The translations under genes and the position numbers were made by a program. A DNA stretch of 54,468 bases from a virus: positions 1-54,468 of the IMG/VR virus record IMGVR_UViG_3300025466_000003; one strand, written 5' to 3'. Shown here one piece after another: positions 47,339 to 54,468 of the stretch (position 1 is the first letter of the stretch; each line of letters opens with the position of its first letter). A model generated the notes under the pieces. That model was not told where the DNA came from. It did no database searches and was given only the letters and a program-made list of their open reading frames with translations.

Positions 47339-47847
47339 TGCCAAGCAAATCACCTGCTCAACATAGGCTGATGGAAGCCGCCGCCCACACAAAAGGTGGG
47401 TATGGTGGTGTTCCTCAAAAAGTTGGTAAAGAATTTGTAAATTCTGACAAAATGAAAAAAGGTGGACTATATGAAAATATTCATGCAAAGCAAGAACGTA
47501 TTGCTCACGGCTCTAAAGAACATATGCGTAAGCCTGGTAGCAAAGGTGCGCCAACTGCTGAAGCGTTCAGAGAGTCCGCCAAAACAGTAAAGAAAAAAGA
47601 AGGTGGAGTAAGTCTGGCGGTGGGTAGGGGAGAAAAATTATCTGTATCTAAGGGCGCAGGGCTTACGGAAAAAGGTAGGGCTAAGTACAATAGAGAGACT
47701 GGATCTCACTTAAAAGCTCCTCAACCTCAAGGTGGTGCTAGAAAAGATTCATTTTGTGCTCGTATGAGCGGAGTAGTTGAACACTCAAAAGGAGATGCGC
47801 CAAGAGCCAAGGCATCACTTAAGAGATGGCATTGCCCAGGATGGTAA
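47338..47847 (+). CDS. DUF6321-like basic virion protein
   Basis: This 169-residue basic protein begins PSKSPAQHRLMEAAAHTKGGYGGVPQKVGKEF, a widespread sequence of phage proteins, and ends in SLKRWHCPGW after GRAKYNRETGSHLKAPQPQGGARKDSFCARM, which fits the DUF6321-type proteins found in many tailed phages. It is highly Lys/Arg-rich and could bind DNA inside the virion. It starts on the last base of the previous stop codon. Confidence 0.75.
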   Translation: MPSKSPAQHRLMEAAAHTKGGYGGVPQKVGKEFVNSDKMKKGGLYENIHAKQERIAHGSKEHMRKPGSKGAPTAEAFRESAKTVKKKEGGVSLAVGRGEKLSVSKGAGLTEKGRAKYNRETGSHLKAPQPQGGARKDSFCARMSGVVEHSKGDAPRAKASLKRWHCPGW

Positions 47848-47850
47848 AAA

Positions 47851-48924
47851 ATGGCATATTCAGGAACCGTTGGCAATACAGTCATTACTGTACAGCAACT
47901 CATTGATCACGGCGCTCGTCGTGCGGGTAAGCTTGCAGAAGAATTAACGGATGAGCAGGTCCAATCTGCTAAAGAATCTTTGTTTTACATTTTATCCAAC
48001 TTAATTAACCAAGGTATTCAGTATTGGGCGGTGGTTAAGTACGTAATGGGTTTAAACGCCAATCAGTATATATATACTTTGCCTAATGGTGCAAATGATA
48101 TCCTAAACTGCTTGTACAGAACAATGGATCAACCATCGGGGAGCTATTCATCGAGCGCAGGGGGGGTTGTTGCAAATGTGTATGACGACAATATCAGCAC
48201 ATATTGTCAACAAACATCAGCAAACGGAAACATTTCTGTTTTCTACGGAACAAACCAAAGCACATACATAGGATCTATTGGCTTTATGCCTTATATTTCT
48301 GGTGGTGGTAGCCAAACTTGGAATTACACGTTCCAAAGTTCTGCTGATGGCACTACTTGGACTACTTTGTATACGGGGACCAGTGTTACTGTGACCGATT
48401 CTCAGTGGATTTGGCAAGATATTGATCCTGGTCAAAATGTTCCATATTACAGAATGGTAGCTTCTGGTGGCACAACGCTATCTTTGCGAGAGCTTTATTT
48501 TGGAAATAATGCAAGACTATTGCAAATGTCACGGTTAAATCGTGATGATTATTCAAATTTGCCCAACCAAAACTTTACAGCCAATCAGCCGTATCAGTAC
48601 TGGTTTGACAGAACAATTCCTCAGCCAACCTTTTACTTGTGGCCTGTTCCAAGCACGAATTTTGTCCAAGCGACCATTTGGTATTCAAGACAGATCATGG
48701 ATGTGGGTGCGTTAACGAACCAACTGGAGATTCCAGATCGTTGGTTGATGGCAATTCAATCTATGTTAGCTCACCAGATGTCAATTGAACTTCCTGGCGT
48801 GGATATACAAAGGATTGGATACCTTGAGGCTCAAGGTGAAAAGTATTTTCAAATGGCTGAACTCGAAGAACGCGATAAATCTCCAATTTACCTGGCCCCG
48901 AATATTTCAGTATATACGAGGTAA
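47851..48924 (+). CDS. Head-tail adaptor protein with inserted discoidin-like domain
   Basis: This 357-residue protein has the outer shape of P22 gp4-like adaptors: an N-terminal helical half (1-90, HGARRAGKLAEELTDEQVQSAKESLFYILSNLINQGIQYW) and a C-terminal half (from about 222, RLLQMSRLNRDDYSNLPN...YWFDRTIPQPTFYLWPVPSTN...EIPDRWLMAIQSMLAHQMSIELPG). Between them, residues about 95-220 form a compact beta unit with WNYTFQSSADGTTWTTL and YYRMVASGGTTLSLRELYFG, like an F5/8 type C (discoidin) sugar-binding domain. It connects portal and tail; the inserted unit probably faces outwards. Confidence 0.78.
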   Translation: MAYSGTVGNTVITVQQLIDHGARRAGKLAEELTDEQVQSAKESLFYILSNLINQGIQYWAVVKYVMGLNANQYIYTLPNGANDILNCLYRTMDQPSGSYSSSAGGVVANVYDDNISTYCQQTSANGNISVFYGTNQSTYIGSIGFMPYISGGGSQTWNYTFQSSADGTTWTTLYTGTSVTVTDSQWIWQDIDPGQNVPYYRMVASGGTTLSLRELYFGNNARLLQMSRLNRDDYSNLPNQNFTANQPYQYWFDRTIPQPTFYLWPVPSTNFVQATIWYSRQIMDVGALTNQLEIPDRWLMAIQSMLAHQMSIELPGVDIQRIGYLEAQGEKYFQMAELEERDKSPIYLAPNISVYTR

Positions 48925-48926
48925 TT

Positions 48927-49271
48927 ATGGCTAAATGGCTTGACACAGAAGGTTATGCAAGTATAGCGATTGCCGTCTGTGATCGTTGTAAGATGAAACG
49001 TCCTTTATCTACTCTTAATCCTGACATTAACTTCCCAGGGTTACGGGTGTGTGAGGAAGGTTGCATGGATGAAAAAGATCCATATCGTTTGCCTGCGAGA
49101 AAAACAGAACGTATTAACTTAAGGTTCCCAAGACCTGATGAGTCATTGAATGTTCCCAACAATCAATTAATTACGGGTCCGTATAGCAATTCTATAATAT
49201 CAACTGGTAAGAATACGTCTCCTCCTGGCTTGGTTAATGGTGATGAAGATGAAATTAGTATAGGTTCATAA
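48927..49271 (+). CDS. Zinc-ribbon-like structural-region protein
   Basis: This 114-residue protein has a CDRC pair (about 19-22) and CEEGC (about 42-46), a likely treble-clef or zinc ribbon, followed by a Pro/Asn-rich extension. The sequence KMKRPLSTLNPDINFPGLRVCEEGC recurs in phages next to adaptor genes. It is placed between adaptor and first fibre, so a virion role is likely. It ends on the first base of the next gene's ATG. Confidence 0.75.
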   Translation: MAKWLDTEGYASIAIAVCDRCKMKRPLSTLNPDINFPGLRVCEEGCMDEKDPYRLPARKTERINLRFPRPDESLNVPNNQLITGPYSNSIISTGKNTSPPGLVNGDEDEISIGS

Positions 49272-52048
49272 TGGCACAACTACAAATATCTCAATTACCA
49301 ACCGCATCCACTTTAACTGGATCGGAATTAGTCCCTGTTGTACAAAATGGTGTGACGTCACAGACTACTGTGAGCAACATCATTACATCCCCGTCATTGA
49401 CTCAGACATTTTTGACAATTGGATCACAACCTAGTTTGCCTAATGCTCGGTACATAGGTGCGGGGACTGGTTTAATTGGCACGGACAATGGGGCGGGTTT
49501 AAATTATGTTTTATCCATTACAGGCGCTCCTTTAGCTCTGTATAACAACAGTAATGGTATTCAGGTAAAGACAGGCGCAAACACAATGTCTGCAGTGCAG
49601 ATAGCTGTTGGGTCTGGTTTGTCTGTCAGCAATTCTGATGGAACAACGGGAAACCCCACTATTTCCCTGAATGGATTTTTATCGACCATTAATAACGTAT
49701 CTGGAACTGGGTTGTTGGCGGTTGCGGGTGGTTCTACGGCTACATCTGTGACAATTACGGGTGGAACGGGCATATCGGTTACCAATGGTAATGGATCTGG
49801 TGGTAATCCAACAATATCTATTTCTCCAACAACGGGCACGGGTAATGTTGTTTTTTCATCAAGCCCAACTATAAACAGCCCTACCTTGGTCACACCGGCA
49901 CTGGGCACTCCTGCATCAGGAATAATGACCAATGTGACTGGGGTACCTCTCACAACTGGTATAACAGGCGTTTTAGCCGTTTCTAATGGAGGTACAGGGG
50001 TTACATCGTCTACGGGTACGGGTAGCGTTGTTTTAAGTGCAAGTCCAACATTTACTGGCACTCCTACTGCTCCTACGGCATCTACTGGAACAAACAACAC
50101 GCAATTGGCGACCACAGCGTTTGTGGCCAATACGATTGCAACTGGAACTGGTTTAATTACATCGTTTAGCGGTGGGACAACTGGGTTACTGCCAAGTAGT
50201 GCGTCTACTGGTGCAATTACGCTCAGTGGCAAGCTTATTATTGCAAATGGTGGGACAAATGCTACGGCTACGCCGACAGCCGGTGCGGTTGCTTACGGAA
50301 ACGGTACGGCATATGCGTTTACTGCGGTGGGTAGTTCAGGGCAAGTATTGGTTAGCCAAGGAGTTGGTGCGCCTGTTTGGGCATCTGTTTCTGGTACGGG
50401 AACGGTTACCTCGGTATCTGTGGTGTCTGCAAATGGTTTTACGGGTACTGTAGCAACCGCCACGTCAACCCCTGCTATAACGCTCTCTACAAGCATTACG
50501 GGTATTTTGAAAGGGAATGGCACAGCTATCAGCGCCGCAGTCTCTGGGACCGATTATGCGCCCGCTACGAGTGGCTCATCTATTCTTTATGGAAATGGAT
50601 CTGGTGGATTTAGCAATGTAACGATTGCAGGTGGATTGACGTTCTCTGGTGGCACATTAACTGGCTTGAGCGGTACAGTTACTTCGGTGGCTCAGTCTTT
50701 TACTGGTGGACTAATTTCAGTTGCAGGGTCACCCATTACGTCAAGTGGAACTTTAGCGTTGACGGTTGCGGGGACAAGTGGTGGTATTCCTTACTTTAGT
50801 TCAACATCTGCTTGGGCTAGTTCTGCTTTACTTAGTGCTAATGCGTTAATGGTTGGGGGAGGCTCTGGAGCATCGCCTAGCACAATCACAACAGGTACTG
50901 GTGTTGTAACTGCTTTAGGAGTCAACACAGGGTCAACAGGTGCTTTTGTTGTTAATGGCGGTGCATTGGGTACGCCTAGTTCAGGAACAGTAACAAATTT
51001 AACGGGTACAGCTTCTATCAACATTAATGGTACGGTAGGGGCCACAACTCGTGCATCTGGAGACTTTACAACTTTAAGTGCCAATACGGTTACGAGTACG
51101 ACTCCTGTATTGTCTTTTAATGCGGCAAATTCTATAGCAACCTTTGGTTCTACAACAGCCAGTTCATACAATCAATTGGTCATTCAAAATTTGAGTGGGA
51201 CCGCGGGGGCGTCTACAAATTATGTGATTTCTAATGATTTAGGTACAGACTCTAGCTATTATGGTGAGTTTGGAATGAATTCATCTGTGTATAGTGCGTC
51301 AACTCCAGTAGATTTTTTTAGTATCAACAATGGTGTTTACTTTTCTGCTCATAATGGTGATATTAGTTATGGATCTGGCACAGCAAATAAAACATATTTA
51401 ACTTATGCATCTGGTGTTTCATCGCACGTTATCAACAACTCTGGTGCTCTTGGTTTTAATACAAACTTGGGAACAACCCCTGCGTTATCAGGTACAACAG
51501 GATTTGGTACATCTGGACAACTTTTGGTAAGCGCAGGGTCGGCGTCTCCCCCTTCTTGGAATAGTTCAATATCCATTACAAATTTAACCACAAGTGGAAC
51601 GGTTACATTTGGAGGTACAGGTGCAGTAACGCTTCCCGTTGGAACAACTGCTCAACAGCCTACTGCTGTACAGGGTATGTTGAGGTTTAATACAACGACA
51701 ACTCAATTTGAAGGCTATAACGGTACTGCTTGGGCGTCTGTGGGGGGCGCCGCTATATCAAATGATACGGCTACTGCTACAGCGGTTTATCCTTTATTTG
51801 CTAATGCAACATCAGGAACGGCACTAACTGTATATACAAGTAACGCTAAATATTTATATACCCCCAGTACAGGTTTATTACAAGCACCCAATGTAGCCTC
51901 TACTAATGGTATAACAATTAATGGCACAACTGTTTCAAGTAATGTAACTTTAGCAACGGGCACAAACGGTTTCTCAGTGGGTCCAATCACAACAGCATCT
52001 GGAGTTAGCGTCACGGTGAACTCAAGCCAGAGATGGGTAATCATTTAA
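49271..52048 (+). CDS. Long tail fibre with phage fibre repeats
   Basis: This 925-residue protein starts with AQLQISQLPTASTLTGSELVPVVQNGVT, a frequent N-terminal anchor of short-tail fibres. The body is beta-repeat rich, with units such as PTAPTASTGTNNTQLATTAFV matching the phage tail fibre repeat family and GGTG-type turns throughout. The C-terminus (about 780-925) contains a possible tip with AVQGMLRFNTTTTQFEGYNGTAWASV, common in fibre ends. No S74 chaperone is present, so folding may rely on a helper or on the next gene's product. Confidence 0.85.
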   Translation: MAQLQISQLPTASTLTGSELVPVVQNGVTSQTTVSNIITSPSLTQTFLTIGSQPSLPNARYIGAGTGLIGTDNGAGLNYVLSITGAPLALYNNSNGIQVKTGANTMSAVQIAVGSGLSVSNSDGTTGNPTISLNGFLSTINNVSGTGLLAVAGGSTATSVTITGGTGISVTNGNGSGGNPTISISPTTGTGNVVFSSSPTINSPTLVTPALGTPASGIMTNVTGVPLTTGITGVLAVSNGGTGVTSSTGTGSVVLSASPTFTGTPTAPTASTGTNNTQLATTAFVANTIATGTGLITSFSGGTTGLLPSSASTGAITLSGKLIIANGGTNATATPTAGAVAYGNGTAYAFTAVGSSGQVLVSQGVGAPVWASVSGTGTVTSVSVVSANGFTGTVATATSTPAITLSTSITGILKGNGTAISAAVSGTDYAPATSGSSILYGNGSGGFSNVTIAGGLTFSGGTLTGLSGTVTSVAQSFTGGLISVAGSPITSSGTLALTVAGTSGGIPYFSSTSAWASSALLSANALMVGGGSGASPSTITTGTGVVTALGVNTGSTGAFVVNGGALGTPSSGTVTNLTGTASININGTVGATTRASGDFTTLSANTVTSTTPVLSFNAANSIATFGSTTASSYNQLVIQNLSGTAGASTNYVISNDLGTDSSYYGEFGMNSSVYSASTPVDFFSINNGVYFSAHNGDISYGSGTANKTYLTYASGVSSHVINNSGALGFNTNLGTTPALSGTTGFGTSGQLLVSAGSASPPSWNSSISITNLTTSGTVTFGGTGAVTLPVGTTAQQPTAVQGMLRFNTTTTQFEGYNGTAWASVGGAAISNDTATATAVYPLFANATSGTALTVYTSNAKYLYTPSTGLLQAPNVASTNGITINGTTVSSNVTLATGTNGFSVGPITTASGVSVTVNSSQRWVII

Positions 52049-52057
52049 GGAAATAAC

Positions 52058-53170
52058 ATGGCAAGCACGATAAGCGCAGGAACCACAACAACGACAGCCC
52101 TCGTATATACAGCGGATACATCTGGCGTACTTCAGCTACAAACTAATGGTACGACTACTGCGGTAACAATAGATACAAGTCAAAACGTAGGGATAGGAGT
52201 TACTCCTAGTGCTATTGCATCGTACAAAGTTTTAGCCATTAATAATTCAACGGGCGGTTTGATTGATTTAATGGTAAATGGAACGTCAACAGGCTATTTA
52301 TATACTGATAGTGGCGGATTAAAAGTTGAAGGTGTCGGTGCTACACCAATTTTATTTAAAACCAATGGCACAACCGCGCTTACCGTTGACACATCTCAAA
52401 ACGTAGGTATAGGAGTTACTCCTAGTGCTTGGGGAACCTTAAAAGCAATTGAAATTGCAGGCGGTGGGTCTGTTAGTTCTTACAATCAAGCAACTCAATT
52501 AAATGCAAATTGTTATTACAACGGCTCTTCTTATGTAATAAAAAATAATGGTAGTGCGGCAGGATATTTTCAAATTTCGGCTAATCAATTTCAATGGTGG
52601 CAAACTTCTGTTACAAGTGGTAACTTTACAGCTACCCAAGCAATGACACTAGATAATAGTGGTAATTTGCTGGTTAATACTAATACAAATAACATTGGTG
52701 GAGCTACAGGTAAAACAGCTATTCTTGGAATCTCAACTGGATACGGTTTAGTAACAGCTATGCCATCAAATGGTGGACAATATTACTATCATGGTTTTGG
52801 TACTTCGGCTGGGGTTCAAACAGGATACATTGCCTCAACAAATGGAGTAACAACTAGCTATGTTTCATTGTCAGACTATAGATTAAAAGAAAATGTTGCA
52901 CCAATGACGGGTGCATTGGCAACAATTGCGCAACTTAAACCAGTAACTTACAACTGGAAAGCTGATGGCTCTAAAGGTCAAGGATTTATTGCTCACGAAT
53001 TACAAGCTGTTGCACCTGATTGCGTAACTGGCGAAAAAGACGCTGTAGATGCTGAAGGCAATCCAGTTTATCAAGGCATTGATACTTCATTCCTCGTTGC
53101 TACACTAACATCCGCAATCCAAGAACTCTCCGCAAAAGTAACAGCTCTAGAAGCAAAGGTAGGAGCATAA
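52058..53170 (+). CDS. Tail fibre with C-terminal S74 chaperone
   Basis: This 370-residue fibre has two copies of a shaft unit (T-[IV]-DTSQNVGIGVTPSA near residues 37-55 and 109-127, in DNA at 52173 and 52389). The last 99 residues form an S74 intramolecular chaperone: SDYRLKEN begins at Ser272 and Lys277 completes the dyad used for self-cleavage after trimer folding. The C-terminal helix ends in ALEAKVGA, nearly as in the fibre at 248. It probably binds a receptor together with the neighbouring fibres. Confidence 0.87.
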   Translation: MASTISAGTTTTTALVYTADTSGVLQLQTNGTTTAVTIDTSQNVGIGVTPSAIASYKVLAINNSTGGLIDLMVNGTSTGYLYTDSGGLKVEGVGATPILFKTNGTTALTVDTSQNVGIGVTPSAWGTLKAIEIAGGGSVSSYNQATQLNANCYYNGSSYVIKNNGSAAGYFQISANQFQWWQTSVTSGNFTATQAMTLDNSGNLLVNTNTNNIGGATGKTAILGISTGYGLVTAMPSNGGQYYYHGFGTSAGVQTGYIASTNGVTTSYVSLSDYRLKENVAPMTGALATIAQLKPVTYNWKADGSKGQGFIAHELQAVAPDCVTGEKDAVDAEGNPVYQGIDTSFLVATLTSAIQELSAKVTALEAKVGA

Positions 53171-53173
53171 CAA

Positions 53174-54382
53174 ATGTCATCAAATCTTATTACCGCAGAC
53201 AATGGTGTTAGTTCTGGCGTTACTGGAATTACGCAATCAGCAGGGAGCGATGGAACCTTACAGCTTCGCACGACCACTTCGGGAGGCAGTGCAGTAACAG
53301 CACTTACGCTAAACAACTCCCAACAAGCAACCTTTGCTAATACGATTAACGTACCTAATACATTTGGGTTTAAGAACCGTATTATTAATGGTGGGCTAAC
53401 AATTAGTCAATATAACGGTACATCAGCAATAACGCCTGCAAACAATGTATATACAATTGATAGGTGGGTTACTTCAAATTCTGCTGTAGCAAGCAAATAT
53501 TCTATTGCTCAATCTTCTGTTGCTCCTGTTGGATTTTCTAATTCAATTTTAATTACTTCTTTATCTGCATATACGGTTGGCTCAACAGAATCATTTACGG
53601 TACAACAATACATTGAAGGCTTTAATACTGCTGATTTAAGTTTTGGTACAGCTTCAGCTAAAACAGTTACTTTGTCTGCATGGGTACAATCTAGTTTAAC
53701 TGGAACATTTGGTGGATCAATTGAAAATTCTGCCCAGAGCAGAAGTTATCCTTTTAGTTATTCAATTCCTGTAGCTAATACATGGACTCAAATTAGTATA
53801 ACTATTCCTGGTGATACAACTGGCACTTGGATAGGCGCAACCAATGGAATTGGTATGCAAGTTCGGTTTTCATTTGGGGCAGGTTCTACTTATCAAGGAA
53901 CAGCAAATGCTTGGGTGAATGGAGATATTCGTACTGTAACTGGACAAACATCAGTAGTAGGAACAAACGGAGCAACCTTCTACATCACAGGCGTTCAACT
54001 AGAAGTAGGAACCCAAGCAACATCTTTTGATTATCGTCCTTATGGTACTGAGTTGGTTTTGTGTCAGAGGTATTATTATAGTTTTTATGCGGGAGATACC
54101 ATAGGTTACAGTATTAATACGACTCTAGCTGTTGTAGGAATTCCTTTGCCGTCAACTATGAGAGTTGCCCCATCTTCATTGACAGTAACCCCATCTAATT
54201 TCAATTATTTTAATGGCTCCAATTCATTGACTGTACCTTCTGCAATAGGATTAGATGCATATACGATTACATATGTTGGATTAGTTGTAACAACAACTGG
54301 TTTAACTGCGGGTCAAGGGGGAAGACTTGCTAGTTTAGGAACAACCCCATCATATTCAGTTGGCTTAAGTGCGGAGTTATAA
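53174..54382 (+). CDS. Tail fibre with carbohydrate-binding-like C-terminal domain
   Basis: This 402-residue fibre begins with a short shaft (1-65). From about residue 70 it has the phage fibre signature FKNRIINGGLTISQYNG...YTIDRWVTSN, with an internal jelly-roll-like beta domain and the diagnostic FYITGVQLEVGTQATSFDYRPYGTELVLCQRYYYSFYAGD. This family is often annotated as a carbohydrate-binding module of tail fibres. The stop at 54380-54382 is duplicated at bases 39-41 by circularisation. Confidence 0.85.
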   Translation: MSSNLITADNGVSSGVTGITQSAGSDGTLQLRTTTSGGSAVTALTLNNSQQATFANTINVPNTFGFKNRIINGGLTISQYNGTSAITPANNVYTIDRWVTSNSAVASKYSIAQSSVAPVGFSNSILITSLSAYTVGSTESFTVQQYIEGFNTADLSFGTASAKTVTLSAWVQSSLTGTFGGSIENSAQSRSYPFSYSIPVANTWTQISITIPGDTTGTWIGATNGIGMQVRFSFGAGSTYQGTANAWVNGDIRTVTGQTSVVGTNGATFYITGVQLEVGTQATSFDYRPYGTELVLCQRYYYSFYAGDTIGYSINTTLAVVGIPLPSTMRVAPSSLTVTPSNFNYFNGSNSLTVPSAIGLDAYTITYVGLVVTTTGLTAGQGGRLASLGTTPSYSVGLSAEL

Positions 54383-54468
54383 ATGTACACCCTTTATCAA
54401 AATACAAAAAATCAAACTATGGCTTTATTTACAAATCAAAATGGTTCTGTAACTAGCTTTGGTTTTGA
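54342..54468. repeat. Terminal direct repeat, copy 2
   Basis: This is the second copy of the 127-base overlap with bases 1-127. It should be removed once when the map is closed. Confidence 0.93.
54383..54468 (+). CDS. Duplicate start of the small gene at 42-251 (truncated by window end)
   Basis: These 86 bases repeat the first part of the 69-residue small gene found complete at 42-251. It is incomplete only because the linear sequence ends here; on the circle there is one intact copy. Confidence 0.9.
   Translation, partial: MYTLYQNTKNQTMALFTNQNGSVTSFGF

Noticed and set aside
49561-50232. A 223-residue open frame on the minus strand inside the long fibre gene
   Set aside because: It is Val/Pro-rich, the expected mirror of Gly/Thr repeats on the coding strand, and has no ribosome binding site. 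The plus-strand fibre is clearly real.

Overview
The window is one complete tailed double-stranded DNA phage genome (Caudoviricetes). The first 127 bases are repeated exactly as the last 127, which is what an assembler leaves when it linearises a circular or circularly permuted molecule. The unique genome is therefore about 54,341 bp and the ends are not biological. DNA is AT-rich and coding is dense, with many 4-base ATGA stop/start overlaps. The host is probably Gram-negative, judging by the lipobox protein and the small M15 peptidase endolysin. A freshwater betaproteobacterium would fit the style of the accessory genes, but that is inference. There is no integrase, tape measure, tail tube/sheath, DNA polymerase or RNA polymerase. 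A long portal, adaptor-like proteins, probable DNA-ejection proteins and many fibres suggest a short-tailed (podovirus-like) virion that leans on the host for transcription and DNA synthesis.

Layout, read around the circle. (1) 17307-19953 (- strand): an early leftward operon with two small proteins, an SSB-like protein, a PD-(D/E)XK exonuclease, a lipoprotein, a ribbon-helix-helix protein and a hypothetical. (2) 19954-20077: divergent regulatory region with two copies of a palindromic motif. (3) 20078-23688 (+): Cro-like regulator, structured leader, DUF1376/O-like replication protein, DnaB-type helicase, RusA resolvase and a Ref-like HNH protein. (4) 23731-27828 (+): a second regulatory region followed by about 19 tiny accessory genes, several joined by a recurring DNA junction. 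(5) 27869-29813: terminase small and large subunits. (6) 29937-44627: a giant 1,898-aa multidomain protein, portal, GroES-like co-chaperonin, scaffold, decoration protein, major capsid protein, a terminator, and a His/Gly/Lys-rich repeat protein. (7) 44672-54382 and on across the artificial junction to 2876: adaptor with an inserted discoidin-like domain, and an array of fibre genes, two ending in S74 self-cleaving chaperones. (8) 2956-6063: 2OG-Fe(II) oxygenase, small proteins, a probable frameshifted membrane protein, holin and endolysin. (9) 6110-17192: further tail, hub and ejection proteins, ending in a cluster of hairpins and terminators where the rightward and leftward operons converge.

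The most striking signals are: a translation junction motif that supplies the next gene's ribosome binding site and at the same time forces an 'ARGQE'-type C-terminus on successive accessory proteins; a giant protein whose three segments each end in a near-identical 'GG[RK]V...MRHE' tag; a slippery A9 tract whose -1 frame opens a transmembrane C-terminus; a 15-bp palindrome shared by the regulatory regions; and a phage GroES.
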